From: Thermoflexus sp. | GTDB lineage: Bacteria > Chloroflexota > Anaerolineae > Aggregatilineales > Aggregatilineaceae | Assembly (NCBI GenBank): GCA_020724465.1 | Contig: DYGX01000003.1 | Span: forward strand, 151,473-215,472 | Reading direction: 5' to 3' | DNA: 64,000 nucleotides | Shown: in pieces, positions 1 through 8,294 of the stretch | Numbering within the stretch: the first letter of the stretch is position 1 | Layout of the letters: each line of letters opens with the position of its first letter | The notes under the pieces: model-generated | The model's input: the letters and a program-made list of their open reading frames with translations, nothing else | Database searches by the model: none | What the model was told of the DNA's origin: nothing | Program-made: the position numbers and the translations under genes

Positions 1-1934
1 TCACCGTCGCCGCCCGCAACACCGACCCGTCCATCCAGCCCATCCCCGACCAGACCGTTACCGCCGGCCAGACCATCCAGGTCCCGGTGTCTGCCGCTGA
101 CCCGGACGGCGATCCGCTCAGCATCGAGGCGACCGCGCAAGACAGCGTGATCGCGTCGGTGAGCATCGCCGGGCCGGGCACGCTGTCCATCACGGGGAAC
201 GCACCTGGCACCACACTGATCACCGTGACCGTCTCGGACGGGCGCGGCGGGTCGGCCAGCGTCCAGTTTCCGGTGACCGTCAATCCGGCCAATACCGATC
301 CGGTTATCGAGCCGATCGGCGAGCAGCTTCTGACGTCCGGCGAGCAGCGCGACGTGCCGTACACGGCGTTCGACCCGGACGGCGACACGCTGAGCGCCGT
401 CAGCGCCTCGGACAACGAGGGCGTGGTCATGGCCGCCATTCCGCAGCCTGGCATCGTCCGGCTGATGGCGAACAACCCCGGACAGGCAACCGTCACAGTC
501 ACGGTCGACGACGGGCGCGGCGGTACGGCCAGCACACGCTTCCTGGTCACCGTGCAGGCGGCCAATGCCGAGCCGAGCGTCCAGCCGTTCGAGGATCAGA
601 CGCTTGAGCCGGGCGAGACGGTCAATCTGGCGGTGAACGCGTCCGATCCGGATGGCGACCCGCTCAGTGTGATCGCCCAGTCCAGCGACGAGAACATCGT
701 CTCGGCAGCGATCGACAACCAGGGCCAGCTTGCCCTGCGCGCCAACAACCCCGGCCAGGCGACCGTCACAGTGGCGGTGGATGACGGGCGCGGCGGCACG
801 GCACGGACGCAGTTCCTGGTCACCGTAACGCAGCCCAACCGCGAGCCGACCATCGAGCCGCTGCCCGAGCAGCAGCTCCAGCCAGGGCAGACGGTCCAGC
901 TCAGCGTGAGCGCGTCCGATCCGGATGGCGATCCGCTGACGCTCATGGCGACATCCGCGGACGAATCGGTCGTCACCGCCTCGGTGGCGCCGCCCAACAT
1001 TGTTGAGTTGGGCGCGCGCGGCCCTGGCAGCACGGCGGTGACCGTCTCGGTTGACGATGGGCGCGGCGGGATCGCCAGCGTCAACGTCCCCGTGACCGTC
1101 CAGGCGCCGCCCGGTCCGCCGACGCCGGAAATTGACCTGGGCGCTCTGCCCGTCGTCGATCCGGTCGAGGATGACGTGCGCGACGAAGTGCGCAGCATCC
1201 ACCGCGATGGCCGCCGCATGGACCCGCCCGTCAACCCGCGCGTCTTTAGCGTCGTTGGGGACACGCCACCCGCTGCGTTCCTGGCGGACTTCGCAGACGG
1301 GCAAGCGAACGTCGATGAGCTGCCGGACGCCGGCAACCTGCGCGAGCTGATCGCGTTCGTCACCCAGGCCGAGCTGCCCATCGGCGGCAACGCCTTCCAG
1401 TCCGGCGGCGCGCTCGCTTCGGGTGCGGATTGGCGCGCAGCCGATCTGCTCGACCCGGCGCGGGCCAACGCCAACATCTGCCAGCCGAACGAAACCCCGC
1501 TGGCCTGCGAGCTGCGTGTGAACCGTCCGGCGGTCGTCTTCGTCACGGTGGGCCGCGTGGATCTGTTGCGCGGCACGCCGGTCGACCAGTTCCAGGATGC
1601 GCTGGAGCAGATCGTCGAAGCCAGCGTCGCCTATGGCGCGGTTCCGGTGCTGGTCACCATCCCCGGCGATCCGAACGCCGTCCCGAACCTGCTAGCCTAC
1701 AACACCGCGATCGCCGAGCTGGCAGACGACATGGACCTGCCGCTGCTCAACCTGTGGCGCGGGATCACGGAGCGCCTGCCCGGCGCGGTCAACCCAGACC
1801 TGACGCTGAGCACGTCAGGTGTGGGCGATCAGCTCACCAACGCCGAGCTGTCCACGTATGGAGCGCCGCTGCGCAACCTGTACGCTCTGCGGCAGCTTGT
1901 GACGCTGATCGACCAAGGGGACTTCGGCGACTGA
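1..1934 (+). CDS. Surface/secreted protein, Ig-like repeats plus degenerate SGNH domain (5' partial)
   Basis: The reading frame is already open at base 3, so the start lies upstream. The visible part has four tandem Ig/cadherin-like repeats of 91 residues, each with a DPDGDPL-type motif and a VDDGRGG motif. A Pro-rich linker follows, then a C-terminal domain from about base 1170. That domain follows the layout of SGNH/GDSL hydrolases in Chloroflexota surface proteins, but the usual GDS block reads VVGDTP, the GxND block reads VGRVDL, and the terminal DGxH block is absent (STSGVGDQL). By family knowledge such repeats make extended cell-surface stalks. I infer an adhesin-like or structural role for a dead hydrolase head; no substrate can be named. 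Confidence 0.8.
   Translation, partial: TVAARNTDPSIQPIPDQTVTAGQTIQVPVSAADPDGDPLSIEATAQDSVIASVSIAGPGTLSITGNAPGTTLITVTVSDGRGGSASVQFPVTVNPANTDPVIEPIGEQLLTSGEQRDVPYTAFDPDGDTLSAVSASDNEGVVMAAIPQPGIVRLMANNPGQATVTVTVDDGRGGTASTRFLVTVQAANAEPSVQPFEDQTLEPGETVNLAVNASDPDGDPLSVIAQSSDENIVSAAIDNQGQLALRANNPGQATVTVAVDDGRGGTARTQFLVTVTQPNREPTIEPLPEQQLQPGQTVQLSVSASDPDGDPLTLMATSADESVVTASVAPPNIVELGARGPGSTAVTVSVDDGRGGIASVNVPVTVQAPPGPPTPEIDLGALPVVDPVEDDVRDEVRSIHRDGRRMDPPVNPRVFSVVGDTPPAAFLADFADGQANVDELPDAGNLRELIAFVTQAELPIGGNAFQSGGALASGADWRAADLLDPARANANICQPNETPLACELRVNRPAVVFVTVGRVDLLRGTPVDQFQDALEQIVEASVAYGAVPVLVTIPGDPNAVPNLLAYNTAIAELADDMDLPLLNLWRGITERLPGAVNPDLTLSTSGVGDQLTNAELSTYGAPLRNLYALRQLVTLIDQGDFGD
18..1106 (+). repeat. 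Four in-phase 273-bp coding repeats
   Basis: Units begin at 18, 291, 564 and 837, each with an N-x-x-P codon string (NTDP, NTDP, NAEP, NREP). The spacing is exactly 273 nt, or 91 codons, with no indels between the starts. The last unit is a few codons shorter. The array probably continues upstream of the window. Confidence 0.8.
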
Positions 1935-1980
1935 GGCTCGGGCGGGCGCCCGCGGCGTCCGCCTGGCGCTCGAAAACAAT

Positions 1981-2015
1981 CAGGGCGCGGCTTTCCGGGT
2001 GGGAACCGCGCCCTG
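1981..2015. terminator. Hairpin between convergent genes
   Basis: A perfect 10-bp stem (cagggcgcgg / ccgcgccctg) encloses a 15-nt loop in the gap between the convergent genes ending at 1934 and 2067. There is no clear T tract, so it is a probable bidirectional terminator or attenuating hairpin. Confidence 0.55.
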
Positions 2016-2066
2016 GCTGTTGAAAGGCCGGACTGTGCGCATGGCGCGCACGTCGGACATCGGCGA

Positions 2067-2399
2067 TCAGGCCAGCCCTAGAATCGTCTGGAGCTTGAGA
2101 GCGAGCGCCATCTCGCCCTTGACCTTGATTTTACCCTGCATAAACGCCATCATGGGGTTTAGCTCGCCGTTGAACACGGCCAGGAAGTCCTCAGCGGACG
2201 CGGTCATGATCATGTCGGGGCTGGCATGCTCGCCGCGCTCCACCTCGATCTGCTGGTTCTGGATGCGCGCCCAGTACTGGCCGCCGCCCTCACCCGTCAC
2301 GTTGAACTGGAAGACCGCGTTGACGCCTTCCGCCTTCTCGGGGTTAAAGCCTGTCTCAACATTCTCGAAAATCTCTTCTAGCGAGCTGGCTCGTGGCAT
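2067..2399 (-). CDS. SCP2 sterol-binding domain protein
   Basis: This 110-residue protein is a single SCP2 domain. It has an N-terminal helix, a beta-rich centre (VNAVFQFNV, GGQYWARI), a PDMIMTAS segment and the C-terminal GKIKVKGEMALALKL helix typical of the family. SCP2 domains bind lipids or other hydrophobic ligands; stand-alone bacterial copies have no settled role. The ATG follows a strong GGAGGAGAGG ribosome site. It is monocistronic, divergent from the esterase at 2575 and convergent with the Ig-repeat gene. Confidence 0.85.
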   Translation of the reverse strand: MPRASSLEEIFENVETGFNPEKAEGVNAVFQFNVTGEGGGQYWARIQNQQIEVERGEHASPDMIMTASAEDFLAVFNGELNPMMAFMQGKIKVKGEMALALKLQTILGLA

Positions 2400-2437
2400 A
2401 CCTCTCCTCCTGCCTCTGCGTGCCGGACCGAGCCTTA

Positions 2438-2443
2438 CTATAG
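2438..2443 (-). promoter_or_regulatory. -10 box for the SCP2 gene
   Basis: On the minus strand the bases read TATAGT, about 40 nt upstream of the ATG at 2399. No convincing -35 box was identified. Confidence 0.45.
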
Positions 2444-2520
2444 CAGAACATGGCGTTCAAGCCTAGATTCGCGGGCGGCTTGGCAGGCAGCAGGCCCCGT
2501 TCCACGCCCCGCCCAATCTA

Positions 2521-2548
2521 TTGCTCGCGCCGGGGGCGTTCGCTACAA
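2521..2548 (+). promoter_or_regulatory. Promoter of the esterase operon
   Basis: TTGCTC (2521-2526), a 16-nt spacer and TACAAT (2543-2548) form a plausible housekeeping promoter. It puts the transcript start near 2555, which excludes the longer upstream start of the following gene. Confidence 0.55.
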
Positions 2549-2574
2549 TGGGGCGCACAGGAGGAGGAAGAGCC

Positions 2575-3585
2575 TTGTACGTCTCGTCCAGCCGGATCGA
2601 ACAACTCACCCTCGAGAGCGCCGTCCTGCGCGACAATCCCCTGGGTGATCCATACATTCGAACGGTGACGGTCTATCTGCCGCCCGGCCACGACGACCTG
2701 CCGGTCCGCGGCTACCCGACGATCTATCTGCTCAGCAGCCACGGCAGCACCGGCCCCAGCATGATGAACTGGCGGCCCTGGGATGTTGACATCCGCCAGC
2801 AGATCGACGCGCTGATCGCCTCGGGCGCCATGCCACCCGCCATCGTCGTGATGCCGGACCTGTGGACTCGCTTCGGCAGCTCGCAGTTCGTCAACTCGGC
2901 GGGGATGGGGCGCTACGAGGATTATCTGATCGGGGAAGTCGTCCCGCTGATCGACCGCAACTATCGCACGCTGCCGGATCGCGATCATCGCGGGCTGGCA
3001 GGGCGCAGCAGCGGCGGCTTCGGCGCCATCACGCAGGCGCTGCGCCACCCTGAAGTGTTTGGCGCCTTCGCCTGCCACAGCGGCGACCTCTACTGGGAGT
3101 TCACCTGCCTGCCCGGCATCAGCCGCATGCACCAGAACCTGGCAAAGTTCGGCGGGCTGGACGCCTTTATTCGCGACATCCCGACTATCCGCCCCAAAAC
3201 GGGCGCCTTCTGGGATCTGGTTATGACGGTCTGTTGGTCGGCGGCGTTTGGCAGCAATCCCGGCGCTCCTCACGGCTTCGACCTGCCCATCGACCCGGAA
3301 ACCGGCGCGTTGAATGAAACCGTCTGGGCGCGCTGGCTGGCGTATGACCCGATCCGCCGCGTCGAGCAGCCCGCCGCTCGCGACGCGCTGCGCTCGATGC
3401 GGCTGATCGTCCTCGACGCCGGCCAATACGACGAGTACCAGCTTCAGGTCGGCGCGCGGCTGCTGCACCGCCAGCTGGACGCGCTGGGCATTGACCACGT
3501 CTACGAGGAATACCCGGACGGGCACCGGGACACACACTATCGCTACAATGTCTCGCTGCCCCGTCTGGCCGAGGCGCTCCAATGA
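2575..3585 (+). CDS. Esterase, alpha/beta hydrolase (EstD/FrmB-like)
   Basis: The protein is 336 residues. The TTG start at 2575 is chosen because a strong AGGAGGAGG site lies just upstream and the promoter excludes earlier starts. The nucleophile elbow is GRSSGG (Ser at about residue 145) after a beta strand, and a C-terminal DGHRDTHYRY segment would supply the His. A long N-terminal strand pattern (RTVTVYLPPG, YPTIYLLSSHG) matches the putative-esterase family (PF00756). Substrate is unknown. It is the first gene of a three-gene operon: its stop overlaps the next start as ATGA, so it is translationally coupled to envelope proteins. Confidence 0.8.
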   Translation: MYVSSSRIEQLTLESAVLRDNPLGDPYIRTVTVYLPPGHDDLPVRGYPTIYLLSSHGSTGPSMMNWRPWDVDIRQQIDALIASGAMPPAIVVMPDLWTRFGSSQFVNSAGMGRYEDYLIGEVVPLIDRNYRTLPDRDHRGLAGRSSGGFGAITQALRHPEVFGAFACHSGDLYWEFTCLPGISRMHQNLAKFGGLDAFIRDIPTIRPKTGAFWDLVMTVCWSAAFGSNPGAPHGFDLPIDPETGALNETVWARWLAYDPIRRVEQPAARDALRSMRLIVLDAGQYDEYQLQVGARLLHRQLDALGIDHVYEEYPDGHRDTHYRYNVSLPRLAEALQ

Positions 3586-5159
3586 GTCGGGGTTCTTTCC
3601 GCGCGCACCAGGCGGCTCCGCTGCTGGTCGCGCTCTTGATGGCGCTGGCAGCGCTGGCCTGCACCCAGGGCAAAGGCGAGGTCATTACCGTCACCGCCAC
3701 GCCGCTCTTTGATGAAGAGGGCCTGGTCATCATCCCGCCTTCGATGACTCCGACCGGCCCCACTCAGACACCGATCCTGCCCACGCCCAACCCGCCGCGC
3801 ACCCAGCCGCAAACCGGCAGCCTATACGTTGTGCAGCCCGGCGACACGCTGGGAACCATCGGCGCGCAGTACGGCGTCACGGTCGACGAGATGATCGCGC
3901 TCAACCCGCAGCTTCCAGATCCCAACACGCTCGAAGTCGGGCAGACGATCAACACGCCCGGCGGGAACATCCTGGTCGGTCCGGATTTCAAGCTGATTCC
4001 GGACAGCGAGTTAGTCTACGGCCCCACCGCCAGCGACTTCAGCCTGACCGGCTACGTCAAATACGTGCCCGGCTTCCTGCGTGCCTATTCCGAGCGGGTC
4101 GGCGATGAAGTGATGAGCGGCGTCGAGATCATCCATTTCGTGGCGCGCAACTACAGCGTCAACCCGCGCCTGCTGCTGGCGCTGCTCGAACATCGCGGTG
4201 AGTGGCTGACGAACCCGTACCCGCCGCAGCACAAGATCGATTACCCGATGGGGATGGTGCGCAGCGGCCGCGAGGGCCTCATGCGGCAAATGCTGGACGC
4301 TGCCGACGCGCTCAACGCCGGCTATTACGGCTGGAAGTATCGCGGCGTGACGGCGGTCAGCTTTGATGACGGCGTGCGCGTGCAGTTTGCCCCCACACTG
4401 AACCCCGGCACGGTTGGGGTGCAGCGCATGCTTGCCGAAGCCACCTCGTCCGTCCAGTGGCAGCGCGACGTCGCGCCGACCGGCTTCTTCCAGACGTATC
4501 TGTCGCTCTTTGGCGACCCGTTCGCCCGCGCCTACGAGCCGATCACCCCGCCGGACCTGTCCCAGCCAGAGCTGACGCTACCGTTCGCGCCCGGCGAAGA
4601 ATGGGTCTACACCGGCGGGCCGCATGGCGCTTACAACAGCGGATCGGCCTGGGGTGCCGTAGACTTCGCGCCGCCCAAACCGCCCGAAGAGCTGGTCGCC
4701 ATGCAGGGATCGTGCTACGTCTCGCCCTACTGGGTGACCGCGGTTGCGCCGGGGGTCATCGCGCGCAGCGGCGACGGATACGTTGTGCTCGATCTGGACG
4801 GCGACGGCAACGAGTTCACCGGCTGGACGATCGTCTATCTGCACATCGACGATCACGAGATCATCGCGCCGGGCACGCGCGTGAGCACCGGCGACCGGCT
4901 CGGCCATCCGTCCTGCGAGGGTGGCTTTAGTAGCGGAACCCATCTGCACATTTCGCGGCGCTATAACGGCGAGTGGATCCCGGTATCGTGCGAAGACTGC
5001 ATGCCGGGCGTCACCGTTCCGCCCTATGTGCTGGGCGAGTGGACGCTGCACGGCTATCCGAACCAGGAATATCAGGGCTACATGACGCGCGCCGGCGACG
5101 ACGGCTATCGCCAGGCGGATCAAATGCGTGAGTTTCGCGATAACAAGGTGATCTGGTGA
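3582..5159 (+). CDS. Lipoprotein with LysM and M23-type peptidase domains
   Basis: The protein is 525 residues. An N-terminal signal ends in a lipobox (LAALAC, Cys27). A Thr/Pro linker is followed by a LysM domain (about 78-125, YVVQPGDTL...), a central helical region of unknown fold, and a C-terminal M23-like domain with a PHG...WGAVDF segment and a GTHLHIS motif supplying the HxH metal ligands. LysM binds peptidoglycan glycans, and M23 enzymes cut peptide cross-links or serve as amidase activators. The expected HxGxD first motif is stretched by an insertion, so activity is not certain. It overlaps the esterase stop (ATGA) and the next gene (GTGA). Confidence 0.82.
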   Translation: MSRGSFRAHQAAPLLVALLMALAALACTQGKGEVITVTATPLFDEEGLVIIPPSMTPTGPTQTPILPTPNPPRTQPQTGSLYVVQPGDTLGTIGAQYGVTVDEMIALNPQLPDPNTLEVGQTINTPGGNILVGPDFKLIPDSELVYGPTASDFSLTGYVKYVPGFLRAYSERVGDEVMSGVEIIHFVARNYSVNPRLLLALLEHRGEWLTNPYPPQHKIDYPMGMVRSGREGLMRQMLDAADALNAGYYGWKYRGVTAVSFDDGVRVQFAPTLNPGTVGVQRMLAEATSSVQWQRDVAPTGFFQTYLSLFGDPFARAYEPITPPDLSQPELTLPFAPGEEWVYTGGPHGAYNSGSAWGAVDFAPPKPPEELVAMQGSCYVSPYWVTAVAPGVIARSGDGYVVLDLDGDGNEFTGWTIVYLHIDDHEIIAPGTRVSTGDRLGHPSCEGGFSSGTHLHISRRYNGEWIPVSCEDCMPGVTVPPYVLGEWTLHGYPNQEYQGYMTRAGDDGYRQADQMREFRDNKVIW

Positions 5160-5980
5160 CAACTCGACGGGGATATTCGCACATCTCAGCCTGGCTCGCG
5201 ACCGCTCCGGGGCGGCGCGGCGCCGCGCTGCTCCTGACGCTGGGCCTGCTGCTGGCAGCGGGAATGCTCGCAATCCGCGAAGCGCGCCGCCTGCCGCCCA
5301 GCGCCGAAGCGGCCCAGGCCCCAACGCCCACGCCGTTGCAGCTTGAGTTTCCGCAGCCGACCGCGACGGAGCCTGCCCTCACCGCCACCCCGACCCGCAC
5401 GCCGACGGTCGTCGTCAACAATTTCGTCGAGGCGCGGGCCAACGATACGAACGTCCGAGCCGGGCCGGATATCAACGCCGAGCGCATCGGCCTGATCTAC
5501 CCCGGCACGCAATACCGGGTCCTTGCCCGGCGGTTCGAGTGGTACCAGATCGAGTTTCCCGAGTCACCCACAGGCAGCGCGTGGGTGCACAACAGCGTCG
5601 TCGACCTGACCGGTAACGCGGCCGACATTCCGGAGATCGAGCTGGAGCAGATCCCGACCATCGACCCCACCTTTATCGCGGCGCAGGAAACGGCGCGCTT
5701 CGTGCGCGAAACGCCGGGTGCTCTGGCCACGCTGACCGCCGCCGTCGAGGTCACGCCGACCGGCGTCTTCACCACGTCGCCCGACGAGCTGTTCACGCTG
5801 GATCCCAGCGCCATCCCGCCCACTTTCACCGAGCCGCCCTACACCAACACGCCGATCGTCATCCCGCGCGGCGCGCCCGCCACAACCGGCACCGGGGGAC
5901 TGCCGCCCATCGTGCCCATTCTGGCGCTGGCGGCGCTGGGGCTGATGGGGCTGCTGGTCGGGCTGCTGCGGCGGCTCTAG
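5156..5980 (+). CDS. Membrane-anchored SH3 (SH3b) domain protein
   Basis: The protein is 274 residues with an N-terminal transmembrane segment (about 24-42), a Thr/Pro linker, then an SH3b-like domain (about 93-152; ANDTNVRAGPD, WYQIEF, GSAWVHNSVV). A disordered Thr/Pro-rich stretch and a second C-terminal hydrophobic helix (PIVPILALAALGLMGLLVGLL) ending in Arg residues follow. Bacterial SH3b domains usually bind peptidoglycan. The GTG start overlaps the preceding stop, making this the last gene of the esterase operon. Its TAG stop lies in a CTAG tetranucleotide shared with the opposing gene. Confidence 0.75.
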   Translation: MTTRRGYSHISAWLATAPGRRGAALLLTLGLLLAAGMLAIREARRLPPSAEAAQAPTPTPLQLEFPQPTATEPALTATPTRTPTVVVNNFVEARANDTNVRAGPDINAERIGLIYPGTQYRVLARRFEWYQIEFPESPTGSAWVHNSVVDLTGNAADIPEIELEQIPTIDPTFIAAQETARFVRETPGALATLTAAVEVTPTGVFTTSPDELFTLDPSAIPPTFTEPPYTNTPIVIPRGAPATTGTGGLPPIVPILALAALGLMGLLVGLLRRL

Positions 5981-6900
5981 CCGCGCCGCGCCAGGTCGAT
6001 TGCAGCCAGCGCGACGAGCGTCGCGATCAGGATCGCCCAGGTGGCAGCCGGTCGCACCGGTCGCCCGGCGCTGGCGGGCCGCGCGTTTTGCTCGTCCCGC
6101 AGATGCATGACGCGCAGCATCACCGCGGCTACGAAGCCGCCGAGCACCACCACGCTCAGCCACTGCGGGTCCAGGTAGCCCCGACCCGCCAGTGCGCGCA
6201 GCAGGTCATCGCGCAGCGCCAGCGAGGCGTAGGCAAAGGTGCCATGCGCCGCAAAGCCCGCCCAAAACGACCGGCCGAGGACCGCCGACCAGCTCGCGAC
6301 CACGCCCGCCAGCAGATAGCCAGGCAGCGCCGCCAGCCCGCCGGGCAGCGCCGGCTCAAGCTGCTGCGGGGCGCTCAGCGCCAGCACGCCCCCGCCCAAC
6401 ACGCCCGCCAGCCACGCGCCGCGCCGCCAGCCCCACGCCGCCACAAACTCGCGGCGCACCAGGCCCCACAGCAACACGCTCTGCGCCAGCGGGATCAGGA
6501 CGACGGCGAACAGCACCGCCAGCTCGTACGAGGCCGGGCGCAGGTCCAGGCCGAGCAACCGATCCGGCGCGCGCGACAGAATCTGCGGCAGGGGCAGCAA
6601 CCCGGCGACCTGCCGCAGCAGGTGATCGGTCAGGTCCATCGCCCACCACGCCACCGCCCAGATGCCCAGGCCCGCCACCCCGCCGAGAATCAGGTTGGCC
6701 GGATCAGGCGCCGGAGATCGCCGCCGGGCGGCACGCGGCGTCGCGCGCCACGCGAGGGCTGCCGCACCGCCTGTCGCAAGCAGCGCCAACAGGCTGCGCA
6801 GCGTCAGCGCATCCGACCCGGCCAGCGCCGTCTGTGCGGCCAGCAACACCGCCCCGCACACAACCGCCCACCACCCCGCGCCCCATCGCAGCGTGCCCAT
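5977..6900 (-). CDS. Polytopic membrane protein, CPBP-like
   Basis: The protein is about 307 residues with some eight hydrophobic segments. The ATG at 6900 is chosen because GGGGAG precedes it; an in-frame start 14 codons earlier has no such site. The order of a LLWGLVRREF segment and a later FAAHGTFAY segment resembles CPBP/CAAX-protease-like membrane proteins, but the EExxxR motif is not intact, so proteolysis cannot be claimed. It shares the CTAG stop with the gene ending at 5980. Confidence 0.6.
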   Translation of the reverse strand: MGTLRWGAGWWAVVCGAVLLAAQTALAGSDALTLRSLLALLATGGAAALAWRATPRAARRRSPAPDPANLILGGVAGLGIWAVAWWAMDLTDHLLRQVAGLLPLPQILSRAPDRLLGLDLRPASYELAVLFAVVLIPLAQSVLLWGLVRREFVAAWGWRRGAWLAGVLGGGVLALSAPQQLEPALPGGLAALPGYLLAGVVASWSAVLGRSFWAGFAAHGTFAYASLALRDDLLRALAGRGYLDPQWLSVVVLGGFVAAVMLRVMHLRDEQNARPASAGRPVRPAATWAILIATLVALAAIDLARRG

Positions 6901-7021
6901 GATTTCTCCCCGTATCAGCGTGACAGTCGCCCGGCAACGCACCCATTGTAGGCCGATCGCGCAGCCGGCTCAAATCCGGCAGCGACCCGCGACATTTGGG
7001 CGCTGTCGAATAAGGGATTGG

Positions 7022-7030
7022 TGGTATAAT
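7022..7030 (+). promoter_or_regulatory. Extended -10 promoter of the partner-switching module
   Basis: TGG followed by a perfect TATAAT (7025-7030) forms an extended -10 about 30 nt before the first ATG. The -35 region is weak. Confidence 0.65.
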
Positions 7031-7059
7031 GCTGTGCATGCTGTGAAAGGAGCGAAAAC

Positions 7060-7398
7060 ATGGCGATGGAAATCATCTCGTCCCAAATGAAGCGGGTGCA
7101 GTTGTTCGAGGTCGTCGGGCGTGTCGACAGCACCAACGCTTCGGAACTGGGAGCAGCGATGGATCAGGCGGCAGACGAGGGCCGCAATTATATTGTGTTG
7201 GACCTGGGGGGTGTTGAGTACATGAGCAGCGCCGGCCTGCGCGAGATGGTGCGCGTGCTCAAGCGTGTGAAGCGGTCCGGGGGGGATCTGCGTATCGCGA
7301 ATCCGTCGGAGCGGGTGCGCGAGGTGCTGGAGCTGGCGGGCCTCGATTCCATCTTCGAGATCTATCCCACGCAAGTCGAAGCGGTTGGCAGCTTCTAG
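7060..7398 (+). CDS. STAS anti-anti-sigma factor-like protein
   Basis: The 112-residue protein is a full STAS domain of the SpoIIAA/RsbV type. The conserved loop reads EYMSSAGLREM, with Ser57 at the position phosphorylated in SpoIIAA. In partner switching the unphosphorylated form binds an anti-sigma or other kinase and releases its target. A good ribosome site (AAAGGAGCG) precedes the ATG. It is followed by the kinase-STAS fusion and a SpoIIE-type phosphatase in the same direction, a complete phosphorylation cycle without an adjacent sigma factor. Confidence 0.9.
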   Translation: MAMEIISSQMKRVQLFEVVGRVDSTNASELGAAMDQAADEGRNYIVLDLGGVEYMSSAGLREMVRVLKRVKRSGGDLRIANPSERVREVLELAGLDSIFEIYPTQVEAVGSF

Positions 7399-7446
7399 GC
7401 GCGCCCGCCCACGTGGTACCGGACCGCAGCGTAACCGAGGATACCT

Positions 7447-8253
7447 ATGGGGGAAGTGAACAGCCTGTCCATCGCCGCCCGACTTGAAGAGGTCCGAGAC
7501 GCCTGCGACTTCGTTGTGCGGGCCGCTGAATCGTCCGGGCTCGATGAGCGGGCCGTGTACCACTGCCAGATGGCCGTGGATGAGGCGCTGACGAACATCA
7601 TCGAACACGGCTACGGTTACGAGGGAGCCGACAGCACGATCGAGATCCGGTGCCAGACGGAAAACGACCGCTTCATCATCACCCTGATTGATGATTCGCC
7701 AGCTTTCAACCCGCTCGAACACGAAGCGCCAGACCCCGACGAACCGCTCGACAGCCGCGAGCCGGGCGGCTGGGGAATTTACTTCATTCGCCGCCTGATG
7801 AACGAGGTGTCGTACGAGCGCGAAAATGGCCGCAACCGGCTTACGCTCGTCAAGCATATTGTGCCGGCGGGCGAACTCGAAGCCGGCCAGGGCGGTGAAG
7901 CCGAATTGCCCTTTCCGGTCCGCAAGATCGAAAGCGACGCGGTGGTCATCACACCCAGCGGCCGCCTGGATAGCAACACCAGTCCCAAGCTCGAGCGCGT
8001 GCTCAATCTGATGCTGGAAGAGGGACATATCTGGCTGTTTCTGGATATGACCGAAGTCACCTACATCGCCAGCAGCGGCCTCAAAATCCTGGTGTCCGCC
8101 TGGCGGCGCGCGCAGGATCAAAAAGGGGATGTCTTGCTCAGCGGCCTGCAGCCCCGGATCGTGGAGATCTTCGAGATGGTGGGCTTCGATATGCTGTTCA
8201 AAATCTTCCCCACGCTTGAAGCGGCCCTGGCGGCCCGATCCAAGACCGGCTGA
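7447..8253 (+). CDS. RsbW-like HATPase kinase fused to a STAS domain
   Basis: The protein is 268 residues. Residues 1-140 form an anti-sigma-type GHKL kinase: N box DEALTNIIEHGY (45-56), G1-like DDSPAFNP (82-89), G2-like PGGWGIYFIRRLM (106-118). Residues about 155-265 form a STAS domain with loop YIASSGLK, Ser209 at the phosphoacceptor position. RsbW-type kinases phosphorylate STAS partners; here kinase and a potential substrate are one chain. It lies 48 nt after the stand-alone STAS gene and 41 nt before the phosphatase gene, so it is very likely co-transcribed. Whether the fused STAS is its own substrate or a lock on the kinase is inference. Confidence 0.9.
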   Translation: MGEVNSLSIAARLEEVRDACDFVVRAAESSGLDERAVYHCQMAVDEALTNIIEHGYGYEGADSTIEIRCQTENDRFIITLIDDSPAFNPLEHEAPDPDEPLDSREPGGWGIYFIRRLMNEVSYERENGRNRLTLVKHIVPAGELEAGQGGEAELPFPVRKIESDAVVITPSGRLDSNTSPKLERVLNLMLEEGHIWLFLDMTEVTYIASSGLKILVSAWRRAQDQKGDVLLSGLQPRIVEIFEMVGFDMLFKIFPTLEAALAARSKTG

Positions 8254-8294
8254 CCCGCTTCGCCGCTCATAGCGCAGCGAGGTAAATCACCACG

